Shown: positions 17,316 through 27,034 of the stretch, piece after piece
How the letters are laid out: each line of letters begins with the position of its first letter
Position numbering within the stretch: position 1 is the stretch's first letter
Source: Rhodoferax sp. OV413
Lineage (GTDB): Bacteria > Pseudomonadota > Gammaproteobacteria > Burkholderiales > Burkholderiaceae_C
Assembly (NCBI RefSeq): GCF_945881795.1
Contig: NZ_CAMCVG010000006.1
Location: 1-51,647 of the forward strand
Length of the DNA: 51,647 nt
Direction: 5' to 3'
Made by a program: the position numbers and the translations under genes
Notes under the pieces: model-generated
The model's input: only the letters and a program-made list of their open reading frames with translations
Databases searched by the model: none
What the model was told of the DNA's origin: nothing

Positions 17316-18896
17316 TTATAGGAGCCCGCCTCCAAACCACCGCAGGTGTGACACGAGCTGAACCGCCACCAGCCCCACCGAGAAGCCAATGACCACCGCC
17401 ACCAGCACTTGCAGCAAGCGGTTGGTGCGCTTTTGCTCTTGCAGCAGTTCACGCATCAGAAGCTCCGGACTGCCTTGACCCCGCTTGAGGTACTGGTGCA
17501 GCAAACCCGGCAGCTCGGGCAACATCTTGGCGTAGCGCGGAGCCTGGGCCTTGAGCTCGTGCAGCAGACGCTGCGGTCCCACTTGCTTGAGCATCCACTC
17601 TTCCAGAAACGGCTTGGCGGTGGCCCACAGGTCGAGCTCGGGGTCGAGGTCGCGCCCCAAGCCTTCAATATTGAGCAGCGTTTTTTGCAGGAGCACCAGC
17701 TGCGGCTGGATTTCGACTTGAAAGCGGCGCGAGGTCTGGAACAGGCGCATCAGCACCAGCCCGAGCGAAATTTCTTTCAGGGGCCGGTCGAAGTAGGGCT
17801 CGCACACGGCGCGCACCGCAGCTTCGAGCTCGTCCACCCGCGTGGCAGCGGGAACCCAGCCCGACTCGATGTGCAGCTCGGCCACGCGCTTGTAGTCGCG
17901 CCGGAAGAAAGCTACGAAGTTTTGCGCGAGATACTCTTTGTCCACCTCGGTCAGAGTGCCGACGATGCCGAAGTCGAGCGAGATATAGCGCCCGAATGTC
18001 TCGGACGCCAGGCTGACTTGGATGTTGCCGGGGTGCATGTCCGCATGGAAAAAACCATCACGAAACACCTGCGTGAAAAACAGCGTGACGCCGTCGCGTG
18101 CGAGCTTGGCAATGTCGACACCGGCCGCGCGCAGGGTGTCGAGCTGGCTGATGGGCACGCCATGCATGCGCTCCATCACCAGGACTTCGGTGGTGCAGTA
18201 ATCCCAGAGCATCTCGGGGATGAGAACCAGGTTCAGCCCCTCCATGTTGCGGCGCAGCTGGGCGGCGCTGGAGGCTTCGCGCACCAAATCCAGCTCGTCG
18301 TGCAGGTACTTATCGAACTCTGCCACCACCTCTCGCGGCTTGAGGCGCTTGCCGTCTGCCGAGAGGCCCTCGACCCAGCCGGCCATCATGCGCATCAGGC
18401 TCAAGTCTTTATCAATGACCCGCAGCATGTCGGGGCGCAGCACTTTGACCGCCACTTCGCGCTCGCGACCACTGCGGTCGCGCAGCACCGCAAAGTGCAC
18501 CTGAGCAATCGAGGCGCTGGCCACCGGCGTGCGCTCAAACGACACGAACAATTCAGACACCGGCTTGCCCAGGGCACGCTCGATGGTGGCCACCGCCACC
18601 GCGGAATCAAACGGCGGCACACGGTCTTGCAACTTGGCAAGCTCGTTGGCGATGTCCAGCGGCAGCAGGTCGCGGCGGGTGGAGAGCACCTGTCCGAACT
18701 TCACGAAGATCGGCCCCAGGCGCTCCAGCGCCTCGCGCAGACGCTGGCCGCGCGGTTCGTCCAGCGAGCGGCCTACGGAAACGATGCGCGCCAGCAAGCG
18801 CAGCCAGGGCGTTTGGAAACTAGTCAGTACCAGCTCATCCAAGCCATACCGCAAAACCACCCAGGCAATAAACAGCCCCCGGCCGAGACGGCTCAT
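17316..18896 (-). CDS. ubiB: Ubiquinone biosynthesis ATPase/kinase-like protein UbiB
   Basis: Atypical kinase (ABC1/ADCK/UbiB family) needed for ubiquinone synthesis, associated with the inner membrane. 526 residues. Visible motifs: the KFGQ signature in [16 protein letters not shown], the Ala-rich nucleotide loop [18 protein letters not shown] with the invariant lysine, [11 protein letters not shown] and SLDFGIVG. Two hydrophobic segments close the C-terminus (about 495-520). Its start overlaps the ubiJ stop by 4 bases, and ubiE is two genes further upstream, a typical ubiE-ubiJ-ubiB set with an extra Tim44-like gene. Confidence 0.96.
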   Translation of the reverse strand: MSRLGRGLFIAWVVLRYGLDELVLTSFQTPWLRLLARIVSVGRSLDEPRGQRLREALERLGPIFVKFGQVLSTRRDLLPLDIANELAKLQDRVPPFDSAVAVATIERALGKPVSELFVSFERTPVASASIAQVHFAVLRDRSGREREVAVKVLRPDMLRVIDKDLSLMRMMAGWVEGLSADGKRLKPREVVAEFDKYLHDELDLVREASSAAQLRRNMEGLNLVLIPEMLWDYCTTEVLVMERMHGVPISQLDTLRAAGVDIAKLARDGVTLFFTQVFRDGFFHADMHPGNIQVSLASETFGRYISLDFGIVGTLTEVDKEYLAQNFVAFFRRDYKRVAELHIESGWVPAATRVDELEAAVRAVCEPYFDRPLKEISLGLVLMRLFQTSRRFQVEIQPQLVLLQKTLLNIEGLGRDLDPELDLWATAKPFLEEWMLKQVGPQRLLHELKAQAPRYAKMLPELPGLLHQYLKRGQGSPELLMRELLQEQKRTNRLLQVLVAVVIGFSVGLVAVQLVSHLRWFGGGLL

Positions 18897-19444
18897 AGAG
18901 ACGGGCCGCGGGACGGATGCGAAGCGGCGCGCTTGCCCACAAATTGCTGCAGTGCCTCTGCCACGGTGGTGCAGGCCTGCACCAGCATGTGCGCCGGCGC
19001 GTCGCCCATGAATTTGGAGAGGTCTTCCTCCATGTCCCAGCGGACGTGGTCTACCAGCCAGTTCACTTCGGCTGCCAGTTGCACATCGCCCTCCACGCGC
19101 ACGTTGGGCTTGGCGCCCTGCAGGACCGTCTGGGCAATGGTCACCGGAGAGTGTTCGGTGATGGTGAGGGTGAGGTCCGGCTTAGCTTCCGGGCCCGCCA
19201 GGTCGAGAAGACCGACCGGCGTGGCTTGCACGCGGAAGGAGTATTCGCGCCACTGGGCGTGCACGACACGGCCCTTCTGGCGGGCCAGCCGCTCCATCGC
19301 CTGGGGCTCCTGCTGCAGCACATGATTGAGCAACAGCACGATGCGGCGGTGGGTTTCTTCCACCATCCAGGCGGGCGGTGCGGGTGGGGTTGGGAGCTTC
19401 TGGAAGAGGTCTTCCAGAAAAGAAAAAGGGGACTGTGTTGCCAT
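18893..19444 (-). CDS. ubiJ: Ubiquinone biosynthesis accessory factor UbiJ (SCP2 domain)
   Basis: 183 residues with an SCP2-like lipid-binding domain in the first two thirds ([36 protein letters not shown]). It binds ubiquinone intermediates and scaffolds the soluble Ubi complex together with UbiK. Position between ubiE and ubiB supports the assignment. The C-terminal helix region ([10 protein letters not shown]) is shorter than in enterobacteria. Confidence 0.9.
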   Translation of the reverse strand: MATQSPFSFLEDLFQKLPTPPAPPAWMVEETHRRIVLLLNHVLQQEPQAMERLARQKGRVVHAQWREYSFRVQATPVGLLDLAGPEAKPDLTLTITEHSPVTIAQTVLQGAKPNVRVEGDVQLAAEVNWLVDHVRWDMEEDLSKFMGDAPAHMLVQACTTVAEALQQFVGKRAASHPSRGPSL

Positions 19445-19478
19445 AGTCCCCGATTATCAGCCTGAAAAAAGTCCGCGC

Positions 19479-20453
19479 TTACTGCAGGGCCTGCACGCCG
19501 GCTACCAGCCAGCCGCTGTTGCCGCTCTTGGCTTTGGTCATATTCCAGACTTCGCGGAAGGGGCTCGGACCGGCCGAGGGCTCCTCGCGGATCATGCCGG
19601 AGAACTCCACGCTGGCCATGTATTCGTCGGACAACTCTTCGATGCCGAGCAGGCGGGCTTCGATCATCACCACATCAGTGCGGTTCTGGCCGGCGCCGGT
19701 GTGGGTTTCGCGCTCGCCCAGCTGGGTCTGAATTTCGCGGGTCATGTCGTCAGTCATCATGGCGCGCAGGGCGGCCACGTCAGAGCGGTCCCATGCAGCC
19801 TGCAGGGTCACGAAGTTTGCCTTGGCGGACTGGAGGAAGCCTTCGGTATCAAAGCCGTCAGGCACGCCCCAGTTCTGCGAGCCCATCAAGCCAGAACCGA
19901 TGATGGAGCCGCCTGATGCGCTCGCCTGCGGCGCTTCGAAGGCCATGGTGCTGCGCTCCCACGGACGGGCCGAGGCGTCGTTGCCTACGTTTTCAGCGCG
20001 GTAGTTGGGTGCGTCTTGCACCGGTGCACCGCCCGCGCCCTCAAAGGCAAAGGGCGAAGAGGACTGCGCGGGCTTGCGGCGGCGCATGAACCAGCCGATG
20101 GCCAGCATCACACCCAGAGCCAGCAGTCCGAACATCAGGATGTTGCCGAATGCCTCACCCATTCCGAGGGAGCTCGCCAACCAGGCCAAGCCCAGACCGG
20201 CGGCCAGGCCACCCAGCATGGCGCCCCACGGGCGGCTCGGCGGCTGCGCAGCGGCAGCGGGTTTGGCGGCGGCGCTGTTCGCGCTCTGGCCGGCCGCACC
20301 AGGTGCTGCCGGTGCCGGGCCTGCCGAATCGCGCTGCGTTACGTTGCTCGACTGCTTGCCGACCGACTTACCGCCGCCCATGCGCTTGGCGGCCTCTGCG
20401 TTCAGTCCCGTCAGGGCCAATGCGACGGTTAAAACCAATGTCCATAATTTCAT
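19479..20453 (-). CDS. Tim44-like domain protein
   Basis: 324 residues from the ATG at 20453, which has a strong ribosome-binding site (GGAGGT, 5 bases before it). A signal peptide (about 1-22, ending LNAEAA) is followed by a Ser/Ala/Pro/Gln-rich linker, two hydrophobic segments (about 80-125) and an Arg-Arg-Arg-Lys stop, then a soluble C-terminal domain of the Tim44/MRPL45 type (GFLQSAKANFVTLQAAWDRSD...). Such proteins are membrane-bound and of unknown role in bacteria. It lies between ubiE and ubiJ, so a link with ubiquinone synthesis is possible but unproven. Confidence 0.88.
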   Translation of the reverse strand: MKLWTLVLTVALALTGLNAEAAKRMGGGKSVGKQSSNVTQRDSAGPAPAAPGAAGQSANSAAAKPAAAAQPPSRPWGAMLGGLAAGLGLAWLASSLGMGEAFGNILMFGLLALGVMLAIGWFMRRRKPAQSSSPFAFEGAGGAPVQDAPNYRAENVGNDASARPWERSTMAFEAPQASASGGSIIGSGLMGSQNWGVPDGFDTEGFLQSAKANFVTLQAAWDRSDVAALRAMMTDDMTREIQTQLGERETHTGAGQNRTDVVMIEARLLGIEELSDEYMASVEFSGMIREEPSAGPSPFREVWNMTKAKSGNSGWLVAGVQALQ

Positions 20454-20475
20454 AGTCACCTCCGAAAATGTTATT

Positions 20476-21207
20476 TCAGCGCTTGATTCCAACATGCAAG
20501 GCCGCAATGCCGCCGGTCAGGTTGTGATAGTCCACATGCCCGAAACCCGCTTTGTGCATCAGGGTCTTTAGCTCCCCCTGGCCGGGGTGCATGCGGATGG
20601 ACTCGGCGAGATACCGGTAACTTGCGTCGTCGCCGGCAATCCACTGGCCCAGACGGGGGAGCACCTTGAAGGAATACCAGTCGTAAATTTTCTCCAGCGG
20701 CGGCGCCACCTTGGAAAACTCCAGCACCAAGAGCTTGCCTCCGGGCTTGAGCACCCGCTGCATCTCGGCCAGCGCCACGTCCTTGTGCGTCATATTGCGC
20801 AGGCCGAAGGCCACGCTGACCACATTGAAATAATGGTCGGGAAAGGGCAACTTTTCGGCATCGCACACCAGCGTGGGCAAGGCGATGCCGGCGTCCAGCA
20901 GGCGATTGCGGCCGGTGGAGAGCATGGCCTCATTGATATCGGTGTGCACCACCTGGCCCGATTTGCCCACCTTTTTGGAGAAGGCCATGGCCAGGTCGCC
21001 GGTGCCGCCGGCGATGTCGAGGGCCTTGTCGCCTTCGTGCAAGTTGGCAACCAACACGGTGTAGGCCTTCCAGGCGCGGTGCAGGCCTGCGGACATCAGG
21101 TCGTTCATCAGGTCGTACTTTGGCGCGACCGAGTCGAACACGCCGCGCACGTGGCGGGCCTTCTCCGACTCGTCAACTGACTTGAAACCGAAATGGGTGG
21201 TGCTCAT
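20476..21207 (-). CDS. ubiE: Ubiquinone/menaquinone C-methyltransferase UbiE
   Basis: SAM-dependent C-methyltransferase of ubiquinone synthesis (methylates 2-octaprenyl-6-methoxy-1,4-benzoquinol). 243 residues from the ATG at 21207 (MSTTHFGF). Motifs: [22 protein letters not shown], the SAM-binding [23 protein letters not shown] and the C-terminal [12 protein letters not shown]. All are characteristic of UbiE. A 42-bp repeat copy sits in the gap to DUF971. Confidence 0.97.
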   Translation of the reverse strand: MSTTHFGFKSVDESEKARHVRGVFDSVAPKYDLMNDLMSAGLHRAWKAYTVLVANLHEGDKALDIAGGTGDLAMAFSKKVGKSGQVVHTDINEAMLSTGRNRLLDAGIALPTLVCDAEKLPFPDHYFNVVSVAFGLRNMTHKDVALAEMQRVLKPGGKLLVLEFSKVAPPLEKIYDWYSFKVLPRLGQWIAGDDASYRYLAESIRMHPGQGELKTLMHKAGFGHVDYHNLTGGIAALHVGIKR

Positions 21208-21230
21208 AGTTTTCAATCAAGTGAGCCGTT

Positions 21231-21272
21231 TGCGCCCGTTACACATGCGCCGACAGCTACCGAAAGTATAGC
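21231..21272 (+). repeat. 42-bp dispersed repeat, copy 3 (between DUF971 and ubiE)
   Basis: TGCGCCCGTT, then CATGCGCCGACA, then the 17-bp end GCTACCGAAAGTATAGC. Intergenic, upstream of ubiE and opposite to its direction. Confidence 0.75.
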
Positions 21273-21288
21273 AATCAGCTGGTTTTGC

Positions 21289-21702
21289 TTAGTGACTGGC
21301 GCAGCCCTGCCCGCCTTTGGGCGGCATGGGCGCGTCCCGCGAGACGCCGCCGGCCTGCAGCTTGCTCTCGTATTCCTGCCAGAGGCTGTCCTGCTGGGAG
21401 CCCAGAAAATACAGATAGTCCCAAGTGAAGATGCCGCTGTCATGCCCGTCGGAAAAACGGGGCTGCACCGCGTAGTTGCCTACCGGGTCCAGCGCGAGCA
21501 GCTCCACCATGCGCTTGCCGGTTTGCAGAACCTCCTGGCCGGGCCCGTGGCCCTGCACTTCGGCGGATGGGGAGTACACCCGCATCAGCTCCAGCGGAAT
21601 GCGAAAGCGCGCGCCATCAGAAAAGCTCACCTCAAGCAATCGCGACTGGCCGTGGACGGTAAGGTCCAGCGGCGTGGGGGTGTTGGATGTAAGACCTGCC
21701 AT
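21289..21702 (-). CDS. DUF971 domain protein
   Basis: 137 residues of the DUF971 family (the domain also found at the N-terminus of gamma-butyrobetaine hydroxylases): LEVSFSDGARFRIPLELMRVYSPSAEVQGHG, then VGNYAVQPRFSDGHDSGIFTWDYL. The HDSGI(F/Y)W-type motif is the signature of the family. The C-terminus is short and Gly/Pro/Cys-containing. A role as an iron-sulfur-related or scaffold protein has been suggested for relatives, but the function is not settled. It lies 8 bases after the DUF3683 oxidoreductase. Confidence 0.9.
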   Translation of the reverse strand: MAGLTSNTPTPLDLTVHGQSRLLEVSFSDGARFRIPLELMRVYSPSAEVQGHGPGQEVLQTGKRMVELLALDPVGNYAVQPRFSDGHDSGIFTWDYLYFLGSQQDSLWQEYESKLQAGGVSRDAPMPPKGGQGCASH

Positions 21703-21710
21703 AGCGACCT

Positions 21711-24700
21711 TCAGACCAAGACGCGCTCAATGCCACCGGCATTGGCGATTTGCACATATTCGGGCAGCCACTCCTTGCCAAGGATCTGGTTTGCCATTTC
21801 GACCACGATGTAGTCGGCCTCCAGCAGGCCGTTGTTCAGGTCGTCGCCATAGCGCGAGAGGCCCTGCAGGCAGCTCGGGCAGCTGGTGAGAATCTTCACA
21901 TTACGCGGCGTATCGGACGACTCGCCCGCCGGCGCGGTCAGGGCGCGCAAAGCGACCTCGCCCTTGCGCAGCTCTTCCTCCTTGCGGAAGCGGATCTGGG
22001 TCGACACATCGGGCCGGGTCACACCCAAGGTGCCGGATTCGCCGCAGCAGCGCTCGCTCTTGATGACCGCATCGCCGACCAGCGACTTCACGGTTTTCAT
22101 CGGGTCCTGCAGCTTCATCGGGCTGTGGCAGGGGTCGTGGTACAGGTAGCCCGCGCCTGCTTGGGCGCCGAGCGTGATTCCCTTTTCCAGCAAGAACTCG
22201 TGGATGTCGATGATGCGGCAGCCGGGGAAGATCTTGTCGAACTCGTAGCCCTGCAGCTGGTCGTAGCAGGTGCCGCAGCTGACCACTACGGTTTTGATGT
22301 CGAGGTAGTTGAGGGTGTTGGCCACGCGGTGGAACAGCACACGGTTGTCGGTGATGATCTTCTCGGCCTTGTCAAACTGGCCGCTGCCGCGCTGCGGATA
22401 GCCACAGCACAGGTAGCCCGGCGGCAGCACGGTCTGCACGCCGGCATGCCACAGCATGGCCTGGGTGGCCAGACCGACCTGGCTGAACAGGCGCTCGCTG
22501 CCGCAACCGGGGAAGTAAAACACCGCCTCCGTCTCCGCGGTGGTGGTTTGCGGGTTGCGGATGATGGGTACGTAGTCCGAGTTCTCAATGTCCAGGAGCG
22601 CGCGCGCAGTTTTCTTGGGCAGGCCGCCGGGCATTTTCTTGTTGATGAAATGAATCACCTGATCCTTGATGGGCGCAGTGCCCACCGAGGCCGGCGGCTT
22701 GGCGGTTTGCTTTTTGGCGGCCAGGCGCAACACGCTGTGGGCCAAGCGCTGGGCCTTGAATCCGACGCCGACCATGGCCGCGCGCATGAACTTGATGGTC
22801 TCGGGGCTGGTGGCGTTGAGGAACATCATGGCCGCGGCGTTGCCCGGGCGGAAGGACTTCTGCCCCATCTTGCGCAGCAGGTTGCGCATGTTCATGGTCA
22901 CATCGCCGAAGTCAATCTTCACCGGGCACGGCGACTCGCACTTGTGGCACACGGTGCAGTGGTCGGCCACGTCTTCGAATTCTTCCCAGTGCTTGACGCT
23001 GATGCCGCGGCGGGTCTGCTCCTCGTACAGAAAAGCCTCCACCAAGAGCGAGGTGGCCAGAATCTTGTTGCGCGGGCTGTAGAGCAAATTGGCGCGCGGC
23101 ACGTGGGTGGCGCACACCGGCTTGCATTTGCCGCAGCGCAGGCAGTCCTTGACCGAGTCGGCAATTGCCCCGATATCGCTCTGCTGCATGATGAGCGACT
23201 CGTGCCCCATGAGCCCGAACGACGGGGTGTAGGCGTTGGTCAGGTCGGCGTAGATGCTGGATCCGTCAGCTGTCAAATGCGGCGCAAACGCGCTCCCGGG
23301 CTGCGCAGGCAGCTCCTGATTCCGTAGCAGCTTGCCTTTGTTGAAGCGACCCTCGGGGTCGACCTTGGCCTTGTAGGCAATGAAGGGGGCCAGCTCGGCC
23401 TCACTCAAAAATTCGAGCTTGGTGATGCCAATGCCGTGCTCGCCGGAGATCACGCCATCCAGACTGCGGGCCAGCGCCATGATGCGTTTGACCGCGCCGT
23501 GGGCAGCCTGCAGCATGTCGTAGTCGTCGCTGTTGACGGGGATATTGGTGTGCACATTGCCGTCGCCGGCGTGCATGTGCAGCGCCACCCAGACGCGGCC
23601 TTTGAGCACCCGCTTGTGAATCGCCACGCACTCGGCCAGGATGGCGTCAAACGCCGCGCCGGTGAAGATGGTTTGCAGCGGCGCGCGCAGCTGCGTCTTC
23701 CAGCTCGCACGCAGGCTGTGGTCTTGCAGTTGGGGGAACAGGGCTTCGACCCCGTCCAGCCAGCCCTGCCACTGGCCGCGCACCTGCGCCACCAGCTCCA
23801 GCGCCTGCGCCACCCGTTCGCCCAGCAGATCGGCGCCGGGAATGTCGTTGGCATCGTCGGCCTTGCCCAGGGGCAGGTCGCTGCGCTCAAAAAATGCGGT
23901 CAGCGCGTCGCACAGGGCGAGCTTGTTCTGCAGGCTCAGCTCGATGTTGATGCGCTCGATGCCGTCGGTGTACTCGGCCATGCGCGGCAGCGGAATCACC
24001 ACGTCTTCATTGATCTTGAAGGCGTTGGTGTGCTTGCTGATGGCAGCGGTGCGCTTTCGGTCCAGCCAGAATTTCTTGCGCGCCTCGGGGCTGATGGCCA
24101 CAAAGCCCTCACCGCTGCGGCTGTTGGCCAGACGCACCACCTCGCTGGTCACGCGGGCCACGTCGTCAGCGTTGTCGCCGGCAATGTCGCCGAACAAAAC
24201 CATCTTCGGCAACGCGGAACTACGGCCGCCGCCGGCGTCGGTTCCACGCTTGCTCTTGGTGGCGTATCCCACCGCCTTAAGGTAGCGGTCGTCCAGATGC
24301 TCCAGCCCCGCAAGCATCACGCCCGAGCGCTTTTGCTCGGCGAACATGAAGTCCTTGATGTCCACAATGCTGGGCACGGCGTCTTTGGCGTTGCCAAAAA
24401 ACTCGAGGCACACGGTGCGCGTGTGGGCCGGCATTTTGTGCGCCACCCAGCGGGCGCTGGTGATCAGCCCGTCGGTGCCTTCTTTCTGAATGCCGGGCAG
24501 GCCGCTCAAGAACTTGTCGGTCACGTCCTTGCCCAGGCCCTCTTTGCGGAAGGTGGCACCGGGAATGTCCAGCCGTTCGGTGCGGATGGGGGTTTTGCCA
24601 TCCGCCTTGAAGTACTGCAGCTCGAAGCTGGCCATCTCGGCGTCGTGGATCTTGCCCATGTTGTGGTTGAGGCGGGTCACCTCCAGCCACTCGGCCTGCG

Positions 24701-25682
24701 GCGTCACCATGCGCCAGCTGGCCAGGTTGTCCAGGGCGGTGCCCCACAAAACGGCTTTTTTGCCGCCGGCATTCATGGCGATGTTGCCGCCAATGCAGCT
24801 CGCTTCGGCAGAGGTCGGGTCTACGGCAAACACAAAGCCCGCGCGTTCGGCCGCATCGGCCACCCGCTGGGTGACCACACCGGCTTCACTCCAGATCGTG
24901 GCGACATCGCGGTCCAGCCCGGGCAGGCGCCGCATTTCGACCTCTGTCATCGCCTCGAGCTTTTCGGTGTTGATGACCACGCTCTTCCAGGTCAGCGGAA
25001 TCGCGCCACCCGTGTAACCGGTGCCGCCGCCGCGCGGGATGATGGTCAGGCCCAGCTCAATGCAGCCCTTCACCAGACCGGCCATTTCAGCCTCCGAGTC
25101 GGGGCACAGCACGACAAACGGGTATTCCACCCGCCAGTCGGTGGCGTCGGTCACATGGCTCACGCGGGAGAGGCCGTCGAACTTGACGTTGTCCTTGGCG
25201 GTGAGCTTGTACAACACCTTTTGCGTCTTCTTGCGCAGAGCCGCCACCTCGATGAAAGCGGCGTCAAAAGCCTTGACCGCAGCGCGGGCAGCCACCAGCA
25301 GCTGACCCACCATGGCGTCGCGCTCAGGGTCCGCTTCGGGGGTGCGGCGCTTTTCGACTTCGGAGAGGCGGTGGTTCAGCGCCTCCACCAGCTGGCTGCG
25401 GCGCTTGGGGTTGTCCAGCAGGTCGTCCTGCAGATAGGGGTTGCGCTGCACCACCCAGATATCACCCAGCACTTCATACAGCATGCGGGCGGAGCGGCCG
25501 GTGCGGCGCTCGCCGCGCAGGTGGTTGAGCACATCCCAGCTCTGGGCGCCCAGCAGCCGGATCACGATTTCGCGGTCCGAGAAAGACGTGTAGTTGTACG
25601 GAATCTCGCGGATGCGTTCGGCCCCGTGGGGAGCAGCGCCTGCCGCCGACAACAGGTGGTTCAACGAGGTGAGAGCATTCAT
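21711..25682 (-). CDS. DUF3683-type FAD-linked oxidase fused to Fe-S and CCG domains
   Basis: A 1323-residue fusion. Order: DUF3683 region (about 20-90, [21 protein letters not shown]), FAD-binding PCMH domain (about 190-340, [11 protein letters not shown]), FAD-oxidase C domain (about 480-800, [14 protein letters not shown] and [13 protein letters not shown]), a double [4Fe-4S] ferredoxin region ([11 protein letters not shown] near 847 and [12 protein letters not shown] near 909), then two CCG domains (FPGCG near 1058, LCCGYPQRG near 1093, DPCH near 1185, [10 protein letters not shown] near 1211). This is the architecture of D-lactate or 2-hydroxyacid dehydrogenases (GlcD plus GlcF) in one chain; the substrate is not known. 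The start at 25682 ([11 protein letters not shown]) is preferred over an in-frame codon 12 residues earlier. Confidence 0.9.
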   Translation of the reverse strand: MNALTSLNHLLSAAGAAPHGAERIREIPYNYTSFSDREIVIRLLGAQSWDVLNHLRGERRTGRSARMLYEVLGDIWVVQRNPYLQDDLLDNPKRRSQLVEALNHRLSEVEKRRTPEADPERDAMVGQLLVAARAAVKAFDAAFIEVAALRKKTQKVLYKLTAKDNVKFDGLSRVSHVTDATDWRVEYPFVVLCPDSEAEMAGLVKGCIELGLTIIPRGGGTGYTGGAIPLTWKSVVINTEKLEAMTEVEMRRLPGLDRDVATIWSEAGVVTQRVADAAERAGFVFAVDPTSAEASCIGGNIAMNAGGKKAVLWGTALDNLASWRMVTPQAEWLEVTRLNHNMGKIHDAEMASFELQYFKADGKTPIRTERLDIPGATFRKEGLGKDVTDKFLSGLPGIQKEGTDGLITSARWVAHKMPAHTRTVCLEFFGNAKDAVPSIVDIKDFMFAEQKRSGVMLAGLEHLDDRYLKAVGYATKSKRGTDAGGGRSSALPKMVLFGDIAGDNADDVARVTSEVVRLANSRSGEGFVAISPEARKKFWLDRKRTAAISKHTNAFKINEDVVIPLPRMAEYTDGIERINIELSLQNKLALCDALTAFFERSDLPLGKADDANDIPGADLLGERVAQALELVAQVRGQWQGWLDGVEALFPQLQDHSLRASWKTQLRAPLQTIFTGAAFDAILAECVAIHKRVLKGRVWVALHMHAGDGNVHTNIPVNSDDYDMLQAAHGAVKRIMALARSLDGVISGEHGIGITKLEFLSEAELAPFIAYKAKVDPEGRFNKGKLLRNQELPAQPGSAFAPHLTADGSSIYADLTNAYTPSFGLMGHESLIMQQSDIGAIADSVKDCLRCGKCKPVCATHVPRANLLYSPRNKILATSLLVEAFLYEEQTRRGISVKHWEEFEDVADHCTVCHKCESPCPVKIDFGDVTMNMRNLLRKMGQKSFRPGNAAAMMFLNATSPETIKFMRAAMVGVGFKAQRLAHSVLRLAAKKQTAKPPASVGTAPIKDQVIHFINKKMPGGLPKKTARALLDIENSDYVPIIRNPQTTTAETEAVFYFPGCGSERLFSQVGLATQAMLWHAGVQTVLPPGYLCCGYPQRGSGQFDKAEKIITDNRVLFHRVANTLNYLDIKTVVVSCGTCYDQLQGYEFDKIFPGCRIIDIHEFLLEKGITLGAQAGAGYLYHDPCHSPMKLQDPMKTVKSLVGDAVIKSERCCGESGTLGVTRPDVSTQIRFRKEEELRKGEVALRALTAPAGESSDTPRNVKILTSCPSCLQGLSRYGDDLNNGLLEADYIVVEMANQILGKEWLPEYVQIANAGGIERVLV

Positions 25683-25821
25683 CAGTGTTTCTGGTGCCAG
25701 CCCGGGGGCCTGTCGCAAGGCGGGCAGCAGTCTTTCAGGTAAGGCTCACGATAGTACCGCAGGCCTAATCACCACGGCCGCAGGATGGAAAGCCCCCCCG
25801 GCTTAGGGTAATGTGGCGGCC

Positions 25822-26679
25822 ATGCACACCCCGGACTGGCCCTACCCCCGCTGGATCGCCCACCGCGGCGCCGGCCGGCTGGCGCCCGAAAACACGCTGG
25901 CCGCCTTCCGGCTGGGCGCCAAGTTTGGCTACCGCATGTTCGAGTGCGACGTGAAGCTCAGCGCCGACGGGGTGCCATTCCTGCTGCACGACGCCACGCT
26001 GACCCGCACCACCAATGCATCAAAAGTGCAGCCAGCGCCCGCGGATACTGCGCCAGCAGCTATCAACGCTATAGCAAAGCCGGCCGAGGAAGCGCCGCAA
26101 AGCTCGACGGGAGACCCGTCCGGGCCCCTGACCGAAGCCTTGGCCGGGAACCTTCCCTGGAGCCGTCTGTGCCAGCTGGACGCCGGCAGCTGGCACAGCG
26201 CGCCCTTTGCCGGCGAGCCGCTGCCCACGCTGGCGCACGTGGCAGCCTTTTGCCTCACAGGGGGCCACCTGCTCAATATAGAGATCAAACCCAGCCCCGG
26301 CACCGGGCGCCACACCGGCGAGGTGGTGGCGCAACACGCCGCCCGCCTGTGGGCCGGCCAGCGCGTGCCGCCGCTGCTGACCTCGTTCGATGTGCCGGCG
26401 CTCGAGGGCGCGCTGGCCTGCGAGCCCGCCCTACCCCGCGGACTTTTGCTGGCAGAACTCGGGCCCTACTGGCTGGAAACCGCACTTCGGCTGGAATGCT
26501 GCGCCGTTGTCTGCCAATACCGTCTGTGGGACGCAACCACTGTGGCCCTAGCAAAGGCCGCCGGCCTGCGCACCCTGAGCTACACGGTGAATGACACTGA
26601 GTCGGTGAACCGCCTCATCGCCCTGAACACCGACGGCATCATCACCGACCGGGTGGATGTATTCGCTCCGGCGAGATAA
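25822..26679 (+). CDS. ugpQ: Glycerophosphodiester phosphodiesterase
   Basis: Splits glycerophosphodiesters into glycerol 3-phosphate and an alcohol (cytoplasm). 285 residues from the ATG at 25822 (a GTG three codons earlier is also in frame). Catalytic [12 protein letters not shown] begins at His14, with [10 protein letters not shown] at 41-50 and [10 protein letters not shown] ending at 65. An extra segment of about 40 residues (66-106, rich in Ala, Pro, Lys, Ser) interrupts the usual join to LAGNLPW...LDAGSWHS; part of it is encoded by a copy of the 42-bp repeat. The rest of the fold ([26 protein letters not shown]) is intact. Confidence 0.93.
   Translation: MHTPDWPYPRWIAHRGAGRLAPENTLAAFRLGAKFGYRMFECDVKLSADGVPFLLHDATLTRTTNASKVQPAPADTAPAAINAIAKPAEEAPQSSTGDPSGPLTEALAGNLPWSRLCQLDAGSWHSAPFAGEPLPTLAHVAAFCLTGGHLLNIEIKPSPGTGRHTGEVVAQHAARLWAGQRVPPLLTSFDVPALEGALACEPALPRGLLLAELGPYWLETALRLECCAVVCQYRLWDATTVALAKAAGLRTLSYTVNDTESVNRLIALNTDGIITDRVDVFAPAR
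26034..26075 (+). repeat. 42-bp dispersed repeat, copy 4 (inside ugpQ)
   Basis: AGCGCCCGCGG, then ACTGCGCCAGCA, then the 17-bp end GCTATCAACGCTATAGC. Read in the ugpQ frame it encodes [14 protein letters not shown], in the insertion not found in other UgpQ proteins. Confidence 0.85.
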
Positions 26680-26686
26680 GCGTGGC

Positions 26687-26956
26687 TTAGCGGCGCATGC
26701 CCCACCACTGGCTGAAGCCGCAGGCCAGCGCCAGCGCAGCGTAGGTGGCCATCTTGCCGTCGCGGCCGAAGAACACCAGCCCGGCCACCAGCACCGCCAG
26801 GCCTGCTACAAAGTTCATAGCTACCTGCGCACGCAGGCTGTGCGCCTGCGGCACTTTCCGCCACACTATGGGCGCAATCCATGCGACCAGGGCACCCACC
26901 ACCAGGGCGGGCGCCGCAAAGTTCAGCAGGTGGTTGAGGAGGTCGAAGGGGCCCAT
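26687..26956 (-). CDS. Small conserved-looking membrane protein
   Basis: 89 residues with three probable membrane helices (about 12-32, 46-64 and 68-85) and a basic C-terminus (WWGMRR). No family was recognised. The start at ATG 26956 (MGPFDLL) avoids a longer frame that would run through the hemA promoter. It is on the minus strand between ugpQ and hemA and overlaps neither. A copy of the 42-bp repeat encodes part of it (AQVAMNFVA region). It could be a real inner-membrane protein; no neighbour explains its function. Confidence 0.6.
   Translation of the reverse strand: MGPFDLLNHLLNFAAPALVVGALVAWIAPIVWRKVPQAHSLRAQVAMNFVAGLAVLVAGLVFFGRDGKMATYAALALACGFSQWWGMRR
26805..26846 (-). repeat. 42-bp dispersed repeat, copy 5 (inside the small membrane protein gene)
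   Basis: On the minus strand: GCGCACAGCCTGCG, then TGCGCAGGTA, then the 17-bp end GCTATGAACTTTGTAGC. Read in the host frame it encodes AQVAMNFVA, the same frame as in ugpQ, proS and rfbD. Confidence 0.75.
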
Positions 26957-27013
26957 GTATTGGATGGCGAAGGCCGCAAAGGGCTTTGCAAACGCTGCGA
27001 TGACGCCGGATTT

Positions 27014-27019
27014 TATAAT
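27014..27019 (+). promoter_or_regulatory. -10 box of hemA
   Basis: A perfect TATAAT 15 bases before the hemA start codon. Transcription would begin around 27026, leaving a leader of about 10 bases and no room for a ribosome-binding site. No good -35 box is seen at 16-18 bases (TTGCAA at 26986-26991 is too far away). Confidence 0.55.
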
Positions 27020-27034
27020 CCGCCCTCTACACAT

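Noticed and set aside
17409..19325. 638-codon plus-strand frame opposite ubiB-ubiJ
   Set aside because: Mirror frame of genuine ubi genes; no recognisable domains, no promoter or ribosome-binding site.
23436..25742. 768-codon plus-strand frame opposite the DUF3683 oxidoreductase
   Set aside because: Shadow of a GC-rich gene: His/Gln/Val-rich translation, no family resemblance, and the minus-strand frame shows clear domains throughout.
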